NCBI GenBank assembly: GCA_951640165.1
Contig: OX621263.1
Location: 13,398,001 to 13,462,000, forward strand
DNA: 64,000 nt
Source of the DNA: Pseudoips prasinana
Taxonomy: Eukaryota > Arthropoda > Insecta > Lepidoptera > Nolidae
Reading direction: 5' to 3'
Below, piece after piece: positions 20,266 to 31,329 of this stretch. Every line of letters begins with the position of its first letter. The stretch's first letter is position 1. Both the position numbers and the translations under genes were made by a program. Below the pieces are notes generated by a model. That model did not search any database and was not told where the DNA came from. It worked only from the letters and a program-made list of their open reading frames with translations.

Positions 20266-20456
20266 ATTTTGCCAAAATTTTCATGGCATAAGAAGTCTGC
20301 GCAGGAAGAAGAAGAAGTCTACTAGGAAAGCATGAAGGGCCCCCTCTCACTATGAAAGACCCCTAGTTAAAGGCTGCATTCTTTAAACTAAACACATCAG
20401 GCATAATAGAATATTTAGTCTTCTTCTTATTGTGTCGATGGTAAGAATTAGATTTT

Positions 20457-20814
20457 ACCCCTCACTTTTTATATGGCTTTGTTTCTGGTGTGTATGTTTT
20501 TTTTTGTAGACTCGTGTACGCGGCATAACAGTTGACAACCATTAAATATTTAGTAACTTACTATTAACCAAGCAAATAAATGACAGCTATTATTATCTAC
20601 ATTGCGACCACCTTTCACCGTAAAAACCACAAATATTTATTAAATTATTATTCAGTACCTAATTCCTTATGGCCTTATTATAATAAAATATGGGACAACT
20701 TTTTAATGGTTGTCAACTGTTATGCCGCGTACACGAGTCTACAAAAAAAAACAAAAAAAAAAACATACACACCAGCCATAAACAAAAAACAAAGCCATAT
20801 AAAAAGTAAGGGGT
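20457..20814. mobile_element. Fold-back MITE, second copy
   Basis: It is identical to 15019-15375 apart from one extra A in the right-arm A run. It was duplicated with its surroundings and is not an independent insertion. Confidence 0.85.
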
Positions 20815-21468
20815 CTAAAAAATGAACAGTAAGGGACCATAGATAGATAATGAAACGTTACTGCGCGGGAAGAATGACGTTTCTTAAAAAGTGTCTGACG
20901 TAAAAATTATAGGTTGGGTGCCCGCGAGCCGCAACGGGTTATAGTGTAGGAGGTAGAGATTAGGTTGTCTATATTTAGTTGTGGATTAAGAATAATATTA
21001 TTATTTGGATTTGTTCATAATATGTGTAAATGATTAACAAAAAAATAAAAGGCAATCAATAAATCAAGATGAACATGTTTTGCTATAAGTGACTTATGTT
21101 TAAGAAATAACAGTTAGTTTATAATTAATGTAATTTATTGATAATCAACTTCACAATTAGTATTTTTTTAAATAAAGCGCTATAATAAATTGCATGCATT
21201 CAAAATAAATATAAAATTAAAAACTGTTAAGTATTAAAAAGATTCGCATCGCTTTCATTCAGCATCGTGCATTGAATAATTCATGTTTTAATGTGTAATT
21301 GAACGCTGCACCGGGCAAATTTACGGCTATAGCTGCGAATATCTACGGAGTCTAGCCAAATAAGTAGGACATATTATGGGCTCTGGGGGAGACATTAGCC
21401 GCAACATGGACAGTACTGTATGTAAGTTCTCTTTTGGGCACGGGCGTATAATCTAATTTTATATAATA

Positions 21469-21705
21469 ATAATATCCTGGGCATACGGCCATTTGATCCC
21501 AAACTAAGCAGAGCTTGTACTACTGCTTGTACAGGAAACCAGATAACTGATATAATACAAATAATACTATTCTTTTGTAAATACATACTTATAAAGATAA
21601 TTACACTAAAACTGAGAACAAACAGTCTTGTTCATTCAAGCACACAAATATCTGTCCTGGGTGGGAATCAAACCCACGACCTGCGACGTGAAAGAATCAA
21701 CTTGC
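21469..21705 (-). mobile_element. SINE family C (minus), duplicated copy
   Basis: Same sequence as 16022-16258 within the duplicated segment. Confidence 0.75.
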
Positions 21706-23443
21706 GTAACATTATTAACTTCTAGACTTCGGGCTGCTACTATGTGTTTTAATGTACGAACGATTCCAATAACACTTTACGACCCAACTGGGATTTAAAC
21801 GGAAGCTCTTTTTAACTGCGGTTGAACACGCTGCAGTAGAAAGAATTCAGAGCAAATTTTTCAAAATGACGCATTGTAAATGATATTTGGACCATCTTTT
21901 GTATAGGGAGTCTTTGCATGAATTCAAATCAGTAACCCTAGAATCAATGCGTCTGTTACTCCAGCTATGATGCGTCATGGGCTAATACAGAATATACTTG
22001 AATATCCTGAACTGATGTTTGATGATGATGCGGCCTGATATGGTCCCCTGTAGGATAAGGACTTCTAGTGCGGGTTGGCAGACTTCACATAGAAGAACAT
22101 TTTTACAGAAGTTTCCTCAGGATCTTTTTCTTAATTGTTTTGAGTAAGGGATACTTAATTTATTAGAATACGCAAATGAATTTTAAGAGTCAGCGGTTAG
22201 AACTAAAGATTCCTTGACTTCACAGTCCAACGGTTTGAAACACTAGGCTATCTCGAAGGGATCAACAGTGTATTTTATATCGTCCCAGAACTCTAATAAA
22301 AAGAGAGGTACGTGCTAACCCGCTATTTTACACGTGTATGTCATGGAGCATTTCGTATAAATGCTGGACGAACGGGTGAAGTCAAGAGTGAAGTAAATAT
22401 TCTAAATCAGGTGCTAAACGTTTTTTATTTATTCAACCTTAACTGACAATAATAGAAAAAAAAATTAACTCTCTAAAATCTTAAACTTACATAATTCTAA
22501 ACAGGTAATTACCAAAATTTTGATCACGTATTTAGAAACAAAACTGACAATTGTAGACAACACAAGACGATATTTTTTTTTGTTTAAGTATATAATATTT
22601 TCTTTTTTGTTTTAAGTTAACGACAAAACAATGCAAGTTAAAATATAGAATTTCAGAAATTTTAGATGTCATCATTTACTATAGTGTAAACATCATTATC
22701 GAAGTCAAATCAAAATCAAAACCTTTTTTTATTTAGGTCTATTTAATACATTTATGCACTTCATATTTGTGAAAATAGAATAATGTAAAAAATAATGATA
22801 AATTAAGTGATGTCAATAGGAAAATTAATAAATTAAATATAACATTTTAGTGTCAACTTTTACGTTACGTCACCTAAAAGTTTAAATGAATTCGTAAAAA
22901 TATGGTGGTGACAAAGAAATATTTAAATCTTCATTAATTTTTAAACTCCAATATGTAAAAACCAATAAATGAGCCATAAATTAATTTATAAACTTAATGA
23001 AATGTAGGATGAATAAAACCCTACTAAACTTCCGATGTTTCTCCTTAAGAAGAACGTTAGCTCCTAAACTATAAAGACCCACACAAAAGACCTAAACATT
23101 TGGTTTCCCTTTCTTTAAAGTTATTCCATTCTGAAGGGTTAAACACACGTTACACTAACATATTTATATTAATGTTAACATATTTAATTGTATGTTTTAC
23201 AAATATAAATTAAAATTAAAATGTTATATAACTTTCGTTGTCTATGTAATGTAATCTATAATGTGTGTCGTTTATTTAAGACTAGAGAATGCACTTGTTC
23301 GAAATTCAACCATTAAAGGTTCTATTGTCAAAGCCTCCCTAGTGTTCTAAGAGTGCGAGGTTTTTAATACCACCTCAAAACTGAAGAACAGCTGCAAGTT
23401 ATACTAATCGTTGTACGTAAGGGTACAATTCCTATGATATAAA
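21706..23443. other. Unassigned AT-rich part of the duplication (copy 2)
   Basis: Counterpart of 16259-17996; again no gene-like frame. Confidence 0.4.
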
Positions 23444-23567
23444 TTGGAGATATGCCATAATCGTTACGCTACGCAGACGGATTGGCGATGGCAGTTTGAT
23501 CACAGAAAAAACGCTGCTCCCCGTTCTCTAGTAGATGTTCCCTCGGGACGATTTCAACGCTCCCCAC
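23444..23567 (-). mobile_element. LINE 3' remnant (minus), duplicated copy
   Basis: Counterpart of 17997-18120. Confidence 0.55.
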
Positions 23568-23630
23568 AGGATTTTGTTTTTAACTATTTATTGGCTTCAA
23601 CTTCATTCTATCCTTACAGGGACTGACATT

Positions 23631-23992
23631 TGACTGCCTTGTTGGTCTAGCGGTAGCGAGTTCAACCACAGAAAATGAGGTCCTGGGTTCAAATCCCGGG
23701 TCGGGCCAAAAAGTGATTTTGGGATTTTACCGTAAAAAGAAATTTCTCAGTATCAGCCCGAAGTCAAGAAGTTGGTGGTATTACACCCCCGTGCCTCGGA
23801 GAGCACGTAAAGCCGTCGGTCCTGTGCCTGATCTCTTTCCGGTCTTGTCGCTAGTCGTCCCATCGGATCATGAGAGTGATGGAATAGAAAGTGCCCCTGT
23901 GTTTGCGCACACACTTGTGCACTATAATATGTCCTGCGCAATTGGCTAATCTCCATTGAGAATGGCTGCCGTGGCCGAAATTCGGCCGGGAA
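23631..23992 (+). mobile_element. SINE family A, duplicated copy
   Basis: Counterpart of 18184-18545; head, A box, B box and body are all intact. Confidence 0.82.
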
Positions 23993-24277
23993 GACAACAT
24001 CATTACAGGGAACCTATTGCGATAGAAAAGTTACAGTTACAATCAAATTACGTATTATATACATTTCTAAACAACTAATAACATACAATCAAATAAGTCG
24101 CCCTTGCGAAGTCGTTCAGTGAGCAAGCGAATAAGTCTACCATTTCAGCGACCTGGTTGAGCGTGCGCAGAGCGTTTAGGACGAAATGGAGTGATGATAT
24201 TCTACGCCGTTACCACACGGCGAAAATTGTATTGTTCTAATTTATAACGGTTATACTATTACATACTTATTGGTAAA

Positions 24278-24537
24278 CTAGCTGTGCCCTGAGATTTTAC
24301 CCGCGTTAAATTTTATATATTATCACAGCTCCTCCCCCGTAGGTGATAGCGTGATAATATGTAGCCTATATGTTGACCCATTTTCTTAGTAATATTCGTG
24401 CAAAATTTTAAGTAAATCCATGCAATACTTTTTGAGTTTAGCCCGGACATATACATATATACAGACAAACAGACAAAAAATCTGAAAACTATATTTTTGG
24501 CTTCGATATTAATTATAGATCACGCCCCAGGTATCCT
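24278..24537 (-). mobile_element. Helitron-like 3' end (minus), duplicated copy
   Basis: Counterpart of 18831-19090. Confidence 0.6.
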
Positions 24538-24934
24538 TTAAAAAAAATATTCAATGTACAGTTTTGACTTTCCTACGATTTTATTATATGTATAGATTAG
24601 TTAATGACTCTTGTGAAAGAAAGGCTTTACGCTTACCGTTTACCGCTTAAAAAAAACGCTGCAACACAATCTCGATAGTCAATCTTGCGAGATATCGATG
24701 GAATTACGGCCGAAATCAATAAAAATGGACTAAATCTCACGAGTGGGTTTTCTTCTCATAATACCTGCATTATGTACACTGTGTATAGATTACGATAACA
24801 TATATATTACTAGCTTTTGACGACTACGCCCGCGTGATATTCGAAATCAGACATCGAACAGATTAAAACGAATAAATCTTCTTAATTCTTTTCAATTCTT
24901 TTTAATTGATCTTTTTAATTATTTTCTTTTTTTT

Positions 24935-25127
24935 AGACAACTCTCGCACTACGTGAACTAATCCCTGCATCGCGGGCTACTTACAAACATATAATAGACA
25001 GACACAAATTACATCCAAAATCAGAACAACAATTTATGGGTCACACAAATAGTTGTCCAGCGCGGGACTCGAACCCGCGACACGAAGCGGCGAGATGACT
25101 GTCTTAGCCGCTACGCCACACGTGCAG
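24935..25127 (-). mobile_element. tRNA-derived SINE, family D (minus)
   Basis: On the minus strand the head reads GTGTGGCGTAGCGGCTAAGA (A box) and CGCGGGTTCGAGTCCCGC (B box). The body (ACAACTATTTGTGTGACCCA, then AATTTGTGTCTGTC) and a T/A-rich end follow. Other copies: 35765 (+), 59355 (-), 62680 (-) and the tandem array at 44768. Confidence 0.75.
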
Positions 25128-25279
25128 TATATTTATTTATTTAAGGATCGTCAACGTTACATACTCTCATGCAGTTATAAGACACGTACATACTTAAAAA
25201 TAATAGTGCTGCAACACTTAAAGACGACCACAGCATTAATTTTTACACTATTAAAGTTAATTACAATAAATTAATTAAA

Positions 25280-25672
25280 AACTTGTAATATGTTAAATTT
25301 GTATAGCAATATTTGTAAGAGAGTATACTGGCAAGCTGACTGCTTGTTTTATTATTTAAGAGGTTGGATATGAGAACCAGGTTTGAGTCGTGGTCCGCCT
25401 GGATGGACCACAGGCACTTTTTCTTGCCGGTAGTCCACCGAAATATTGAGTTATGCGGCGAGGCGACTGTCTTAGCCGCTACGCCACACGTGAAGTACCT
25501 ATATGTAAAATTTGTTTAGCAATATTTGTAAGAGAGTATACTGGCAAGCTGACCGCTTGTTTTATTATTTAAGAGGTTGGATATGAGAACCAGGTTTGAG
25601 TCGTGGTCCACCTGAATGGACCACGGGCACTTTTTCTTGCCGATGGTCCACCTAAATATTGAGTAATATGCA
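25280..25672. repeat. 213-bp tandem duplication
   Basis: AGCAATATTTGTAAGAGAGT occurs at 25305 and 25518. The shared block runs through ACCAGGTTTGAGTCGTGGTC and TTTTTCTTGCCG. Copy 1 contains a scrap of SINE D (GGCGAGGCGACTGTCTTAGC) that copy 2 lacks at its end. A third fragment (CCGGCAAGAAAAAGTGCCCG) is at 27029-27060 in the opposite orientation. Confidence 0.8.
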
Positions 25673-26434
25673 AATCAAAAATGTCTATAGGCCACCTAAA
25701 AGTAATTGTGATCCTGTCAGATTTAAATGAACAAAAATAATTTAATAACCTGGTGGCTCGTGGTACAAACCTAAGCTAACTTATACATATGTACGTGAGA
25801 TTTTGTGTTCCTTCGTTTTTAGGGTTCCGTAGCGAAATGGCAAAAAACGGAACCCTTATAGATTCGTCATATCTGTCTGTCCGTCCGTATGTCACAGCCA
25901 CTTTTTTTCGGAACTATAAGAGCTGTACTGTTGAAACTTGGTAAGTAGATGTTTTCGGTGAACCGCATTAAGATTTTTACACAAAATTAGAAATGGGACA
26001 ATAATTTGGGGGTCTCCATTTTTTTTTCATCGTACCCATACATGTGGTCTATGGATAGGTCTTTAAAAATGATATTGAGGTTTCCAATATCATTTTTGAC
26101 TAAACTGAATAGTTTGCGCGAGAGACACTTCCAAAGTGGTAAAATGAATGTCACCCTCCTCCCTGTAACTTCTAAAATAAGAGAATGATAAAACTCAAAA
26201 AAATATATGATGTACATTACTATGCAAACTAACAACGAAAATTGGTTTCAACGAGATCTAGCAAGTAGTTTTTTTATATATTATATTTTTGCAATTTGCT
26301 TTCATTTGTTGTTTTTTTCGTTTGTTTGTTTCGATGTTTTCTTTTGTTTCCCAAATATAATCTAAATTAATTAATATCCATTCAGACAACCGATCGAGCA
26401 GATATTGTGTTTGCCTACTAAATAAACACTTTAA

Positions 26435-26647
26435 GTGGACCAAATCCCGTGTTCATGCCCGCTTGAGTATGTTTCGCCGGACATTCTCAACTGGGCCGTG
26501 TTGAAACCGATAGTAGATGTACCTGCTGAGTTTGTTTCGCTGGGTCTTATCAGTTGGGGCGCATTGGATCCGTTGGTAGCATTAAAGCGCGACCGTCGTT
26601 TTAAACACAAGGTCTGTTATAATAATAATACTGAATTCATACCTTAA
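26435..26647 (+). pseudogene. Unidentified short frame before a family X retroelement tail
   Basis: The 70-residue frame lies directly upstream of the family X 3' end, so it may be the last codons of that retroelement's ORF. It shows an internal echo (LNWAVLKPIVDV and ISWGALDPLVAL) but no cysteine box, catalytic triad or other motif that names it. It could also be noncoding. Confidence 0.3.
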
Positions 26648-26935
26648 TATAGACAGAACCATCCAGACAATATATGTAGTAAAATATAAATTTCAATAAT
26701 TAAACCTAAACATAATCTCCTTGACAATAACTAAATACCAGCTAGATAAATATCACTACTATTGTAAAATAAATTGTATAAATGTTTTAACATTCCAATG
26801 ACCTAAATATCTGTAATAAGTAACTAGAAATAATAACTGTATTACTACAAACATGTTCTGACAAGCGCTTTTTTAAAGTCTACGTGAATATAAACCTTTT
26901 TTATTTTATTTTATTTAATCAACTGAAATACTTGC
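26640..26935 (+). mobile_element. Retroelement 3' end, family X
   Basis: ATAGACAGAACCATCCAGAC near 26650 and AAGCGCTTTTTTAAAGTCTA near 26868 match 52795-53120 (inverse) and 11440-11830. It interrupts the GGTTCCGTAGC element. Confidence 0.65.
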
Positions 26936-27171
26936 TGCTACAGAACCCTTCATGGGCGAGTCACACTCGCACTTGGCCGGTTTTTTAATGCATGATTTCT
27001 AACCATAACATGCATTTTGTAGTATAGCCGGCAAGAAAAAGTGCCCGTGGTCCACCTAGGTTATCCAGCAGGGGACGATATCAGGCTGATGATGATTGTA
27101 TTCTAACTCCGATAAGATTTATTGTTAATAATTTGGTGAAAACTCAATATACGTATTATCGAACTTACACT

Positions 27172-27344
27172 AGTAATATTATCAATGCGAAAGTTTGTCT
27201 GTAAGGAAGTTTGTTACCCTTTCACGCAAAAACTACGGAACTGGTTTTGATGTAACTTAATAGTAATAAAGCTTATATATCCAAATAACATGTAGGCTAT
27301 AATTTATACAGTTTAACACGGGTGAAACCACGGGACACAGCTAG
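27172..27344 (+). mobile_element. Helitron-like short element
   Basis: It starts near AATATTATCAATGCGAAAGT and ends with ACACGGGTGAAACCACGGGACACAG-type sequence and CTAG at 27341-27344. A weak CGGGTGAAACCACGGG-type stem precedes the CTAG, as in Helitrons. It is noncoding. Confidence 0.6.
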
Positions 27345-27914
27345 TATGTAAAAAGTTAGTATTTGTTTCATTAATTTAGTAAAATATTCTTGGACGAATA
27401 AAAATAGTATCAGCTATATAAACTTTAAAACTAATTTCAATTCGTATAACATGCCCAAAATTCTCTAGATATCTTTATACCAAACACTTTACGTTCTTCT
27501 TATTCCACGACCATACAATTTAAAAAACGCAAGAAAAAACAAACTAAATATTATTCTTCAAATATTCGAATCGCGCCACGTATTAGACGCCATTTTGAAT
27601 TTGCGTTGACAACAGCAAATGGCGGACGGTAAAATTTTTAAACAAATTTATTGGCTATTAAGCGTTAATGTGATTATGCTTGGTTTAATTGTCGTTAATT
27701 GTTAAATTGTGTGGGATTTTCGTAAATAAGTGGATTGTTGGAATGTTTTTAACGAAATTAATGAATGCAAATGCGCATTTTGTGTATAGTAGGGAAGTAA
27801 TTTCGGTGACATACTTACTAATTTAAAATGGGTCGCTGCTGGTGGCTATGGTTTACAAGAATTCATGAATATACGATGCTTTAAATATTTGGGGTTTATT
27901 TCAAATAGTTAATT
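27345..27914. other. Unique-looking sequence with a possible first exon
   Basis: This is one of few stretches without repeat matches in the window. CAGCAAATGGCGGACGGTAAAA at about 27612-27633 would give a start codon followed by a GTAAAA splice donor. No downstream exon could be tied to it, so it is only noted. Confidence 0.25.
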
Positions 27915-28205
27915 TTACTTGCCTGTTAGTCTAGTACCTAATTAATAAGTAAGCCAGATGAGGACACCTGGCCTCCGGCATCTGGCATCTGGCATCTGGA
28001 CATTTGCCTGGATTGGCACCCTGGGTAAATTTTTATGTGATGACCACGATTTTTCAGTTCTCTGGCTGGGTGTTTTATCTATAATATGTATGCATTGAGT
28101 AATTATATATCAATGTATGTATGTATTTACAAGTATATATTACATGTTCTGCCTTGTTTGATATCAGATGGTAGTGTGTTAATGTCCCAAGATATTTATT
28201 TATTT
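27915..28205 (+). mobile_element. SINE family C, diverged
   Basis: GCCTGTTAGTCTAGTACCTA (A-box region), a CTGGCATCTGGCATCTGG stutter in place of the anticodon region, then GGCTGGGTGTTTTATCTATA and a degenerate end (TCAGATGGTAGTGTGTTAAT, ATTTATT tail). The CTGGCAT triplication is a local expansion. Confidence 0.6.
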
Positions 28206-28848
28206 ATTATTAATGCACGTGTGTTGCGACATATCTGTTTACATTAGAATTACTTCTAGAATTCTTAGGTACAGACGCCAGCACTTCAAGCTACCCCAAT
28301 CTGTCAAATCTCCCCAATTAAAAGTGAACTGTATGTTTTTGTGATAAAGTTGAAAACCTGTAAAGAAAAATTGATATATTGCGGTAGCTGCTAGCTTGCG
28401 TCTGTACATTAAATGGTAATAATTTTTAGTTTAGTAATAAAATAACACCTCTTTGCACGAAATTTGACATTAAACTGATTTTTATTAAGTAAATTATACC
28501 TATTTCACTTCGCAGTTGAAACCAAAGCCATGATAATCCAAATCAACTTAAACACTTAATTATATTAAAGAGCCAAGTAAATTTCATTCACTCGTATGTA
28601 AATGACAGAAATTCAACCAAAATTACCGACGGATACTGCCCAAAAATTACTTATAATGACCGAAAATACTGAGTTAACCCGCCGCCGCATCAGATACAGC
28701 ATTGTTTCGTGGGCGAAGGTAATATATATTTAATTGTAACGCCCAGTAACGCCCACCGGGTATTTGGTGCAGTTGTATGGGTTACAAGTGGGGTGGAGTA
28801 GAATTTAATAATAAAAAAGACATACAGTGTCTGAATGTATAGAAGCTT
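28206..28848. other. Unassigned sequence
   Basis: No frame above 60 codons and no family match are seen. Confidence 0.4.
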
Positions 28849-29188
28849 GACTGCCTCGTTGGTCTAGCGGTAGCCTGTTCAACCGCAGAAAATGAGGTGA
28901 TTTTTGGGATTTTTCCGTAAAAAAAGAGATTTCTCAGCAACGGCCCGAAGTCTGGAAGTTGGCGGTATTACACCCCCGTGCCTCGGAGAGAACGTAAAGC
29001 CGTCGGTCCTGTACCTGACCTCTTTCCGGTCGTGTCGCTAGTCGTCCCATCGGAACATAAGAGTGATGGGATAGAAAGTGCCCCTGTGTTTGCGCACACA
29101 CTTGTGCACTATAATATGTCCTGTGCAATTGGCAAATCTCCATTGAGAATGGCCGCCATGGTCGAAATTCGGCCGGGAAGACATCATT
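28849..29188 (+). mobile_element. SINE family A lacking its B box
   Basis: The A box (TTGGTCTAGCGGTAGCCTG) is intact. Sequence then jumps from GAAAATGAGG straight to TGATTTTTGGG, which removes the roughly 30 bases with the B box. The body to CGAAATTCGGCCGGGAAGAC is complete. It cannot have been transcribed by pol III in this form, so the loss must postdate insertion. Confidence 0.8.
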
Positions 29189-29219
29189 CAGAAGCTGTGT
29201 GTATTTGAACATTTTTTTG

Positions 29220-29860
29220 TACTTTCTTAGTGTTCATGTCTGCTTGTCTTGGTGTCTTCTGTGTATATATTTACTTTTTTAAAAGTAAATAATTATTTAT
29301 ATCCGTTCTCTAATATCCATAGAATAACGTTTTTTTTTCTGTACGTCTGCCTATTTCTTTCGTAGTTTGATAGGTACAAAACGCACGGATGCTGTAAGAA
29401 GTAATATAATATACTATTTATCTAGAAAGGAACACTATCGCCAACCGGCCGATTAATTTCCACAGACTAAGTCCTGGGTGGGAATCTAACCCACGACCTG
29501 CGGCGTGAAAGGCCCGCCGAATTAAATAGAACAGAACAGTTGCATTACCACTAAAACCATTGATGCGTCTAATCTGAAGTGTCTTATTTACCCCACAAAC
29601 TAGGTGCATAAATCACTTCTAAATCATCTTTCCTTAAAATACTCAAACAGCAAAAACCCCTTTGCTGAACAAACCGGTCAAATACGTATCAAGTGATTTT
29701 ATGTGGGTTCAGTACATCGCAACAATCAAGTGATTGTGGGTTATTTTTGTCATATTTTATACACTAAATAACGTGAAAGGATTTTCAGTATTTGTTCCAT
29801 AAATAAAATTGATGGCTCTTTTTGTAATGTCAAAATAAATGCTTATGGTACGTCCATATT
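29220..29860. other. Spacer with a minus-strand SINE C scrap
   Basis: 29465-29520 reads GTCCTGGGTGGGAATCTAAC and CCACGACCTGCGGCGTGAAA, the antisense SINE C head. 29220-29330 may be a decayed SINE body. Otherwise nothing is recognised. Confidence 0.45.
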
Positions 29861-30059
29861 ACAGTCCCGCAAACTTATCTGGCCCGCTGGCAGCGTCGCT
29901 GTTATCGCATTTAGTGTTGCTAGTAACTATTTTTTGCAATAAAGTGGGTAAAAATAATATGCACATTGTAACGTAAATATTACTTCACTAAAAAGCAAAC
30001 AAATACTGTCATTACAAATCTTTATATTTTTATACAATAATTATGATCATTTACATAAA

Positions 30060-30236
30060 ATGTATGCTGAGTGTCCTCTAACGGGGATACTCCAGGTATT
30101 ATTATGTCACCGGAATTGTTTATTGCAGAAGTCATTTCATCATCATCATTATCATAATCACTGCTTTCACTTTCACTATCACTACCTAATTGATTGATGA
30201 AAGGCTCGTCTAAGTATCCATCCCTTTTCGATACTC
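30060..30236 (-). pseudogene. C-terminal tail of the Tc1/mariner transposase, copy 1
   Basis: On the minus strand the tail reads (after EYRK) a GYLDEPFIN-like stretch, an acidic serine-rich DSESES segment, then NSGDIIIPGVSPLE and the end VNDHNY. The first part needs a one-base correction to stay in frame. It corresponds to the segment past the catalytic core that varies among IS630-type proteins. The core itself is deleted. Confidence 0.55.
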
Positions 30237-30241
30237 ATTTT

Positions 30242-30756
30242 AACTATGAGGAGACGGAAAAATTAATAAGAGTAAATGTATTATAATTATTGTATTATAA
30301 TATTACACGATCTACCCTATACGTAAAACGCTCACAACGCTCACATAACTCACTTCCTTTCTTCACATATGTGTATGGTACACTTACCCACTCACACAAC
30401 CATACCATACTCTCACTCACACACATTCAATTATTAACACACATTCTACACACGATGAGGTTTTTCTAGATATTTTATATTTTTAGTTTATGATTTATTT
30501 TCTTTTAGTTTAATATAGTAGTTTTTAAGTTTAATAGGTGACTTATCTGCCACGTTCCTTCCAAAGGATACTAAATGTGCAAACTTGTGAGGGCACTGGT
30601 ACCCATAACACAAGTTAAATCTTACCTTGGGTACCAGAGTTCAACTAGTCTACTTACTTTTTGCTTATGTACATAAAAAAAGGATTTACTGTAAGTGGTT
30701 ATTGTACAATTATCTGGGAAATAAACTATTACTATATTATATTACTATTATATTTT
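30242..30756 (+). mobile_element. 515-bp retroelement insertion in the Tc1/mariner copy
   Basis: The split copy reads continuously at 40105-40125 (TTGAAAATGAGTATCG), which fixes the insertion limits. A 5-base duplication ATTTT flanks it (30237-30241 and 30752-30756). Its plus-strand end has GGGAAATAAAC and an AT-rich repetitive tail, so it is probably a 5'-truncated LINE or a SINE. There is no coding frame. Confidence 0.7.
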
Positions 30757-31040
30757 CAATATTTTTTACATGATTGCAATGCTTTTGCCAATCATTGATT
30801 GTTATTTTATCAAAAGCTTCTGCAATCAATGTAGGCATTTCAGAATTCGATCTACCAATATTCTGAACTGCTATAAATTTTTGCATCTGCTTGCTCTTTT
30901 TCTTTCACAAGTTTTCTTACAAATCACTCCCCGACACCTACAATGGAAATAGCAAAATATAATAAATAATGAATATTTAAAAATATGTATTTAAATTTAA
31001 AGTGCGAGGGGGAGTTTACATTTTTCAGAATCTGACAACA

Positions 31041-31178
31041 CTAATCAGTAGCAGCAGCTACGCGTTCATACAACTTATTGAAGGGTATAATTGGTGCCTG
31101 AAGGTGTTTTTCTTCATTCATATAATTCAATACTTGTAAAATAACGTTCCTCGCATCACTTTTTAAAGTTTTCGGCAT
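31041..31178 (-). pseudogene. Transposase exon-1 remnant, Tc1/mariner copy 1
   Basis: The 45 codons run from ATG (31178-31176) to TAG: MPKTLKSDAR at the start, LNYMNEEKHLQAP in the middle, FNKLYERVAAATD at the end. This is the N-terminal DNA-binding region of an IS630-type transposase. In copy 2 the same spot has a good splice donor (G/GTTAGT) where this copy has G/ATTAGT. The next coding piece (FVRKLVKEKEQADAK) starts after a TTCCATTGTAG acceptor about 108 bases on. The frame therefore probably ends in a short intron, and the TAG is intronic. Confidence 0.7.
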
Positions 31179-31329
31179 TTTTCACTATTAAAAACCACAA
31201 AAAGAAAAATAAATACGCGCAACAAACAATCAATGGCAGGAATGTCAGGGAATAACAGCCGATTGACATTTCAAACTGGAGTCGTTAGTTCTACTTTTGG
31301 CCACCGGGCCAGATAAGTTTGTGGCACTA

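Larger units (their letters stand above)
19445..20266 (-). mobile_element. Penelope-like element fragment at the duplication junction
   Basis: It lies exactly between the two arms of the 4.6-kb duplication and belongs to neither. It contains a GIY-YIG endonuclease frame (minus), a 3' region with a hammerhead-like stem (about 19592-19630), and an inverted 37-bp copy of its own coding sequence at its 5' end. The reverse transcriptase domain is missing, so this is a 5'-truncated copy. Confidence 0.8.
20267..24890. repeat. Large direct duplication, copy 2
   Basis: This is the second arm of the duplication that starts at 14829, with the same nested elements in the same order and orientation. Differences from copy 1 include an 8-base insertion near 20940, one A-run length change and a short cluster of substitutions near 24650-24690 (ACGCTGCAACAC against TACACTGCAGCAC). 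Right of 24890 the two flanks are unrelated. Confidence 0.95.
25810..26985 (+). mobile_element. 'GGTTCCGTAGC' dispersed element split by an insertion
   Basis: It begins AGGGTTCCGTAGCGAAATGG and ends ACAGAACCCTTCATGGGCGA ... CACTTGGCCGG, a pair of ends I know from many lepidopteran genomes; GGGTTC/GAACCC make a short inverted repeat. The middle (about 26276-26935) is foreign and ends with the family X retroelement tail. The class is not settled. Fragments of the same ends occur near 31848 and 38050. Confidence 0.6.
29862..31329 (-). mobile_element. Tc1/mariner (IS630-type) element, copy 1
   Basis: It is flanked by TA on both sides. The ends are inverted: CAGTCCCGCAAACTTATCTG on the left and, reversed, TAGTGCCACAAACTTATCTG on the right. 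The interior encodes pieces of a transposase on the minus strand. A 515-bp insertion interrupts it. The family is recognised by its MPKTLKSDARNV... start and DNDD-rich C terminus. Confidence 0.8.

Noticed and set aside
14829..24890. Tandem gene duplication
   Set aside because: The duplicated segment contains only repeats and no host gene; frames such as those at 15142, 17997 and 18266 belong to a MITE, a LINE relic and a SINE.
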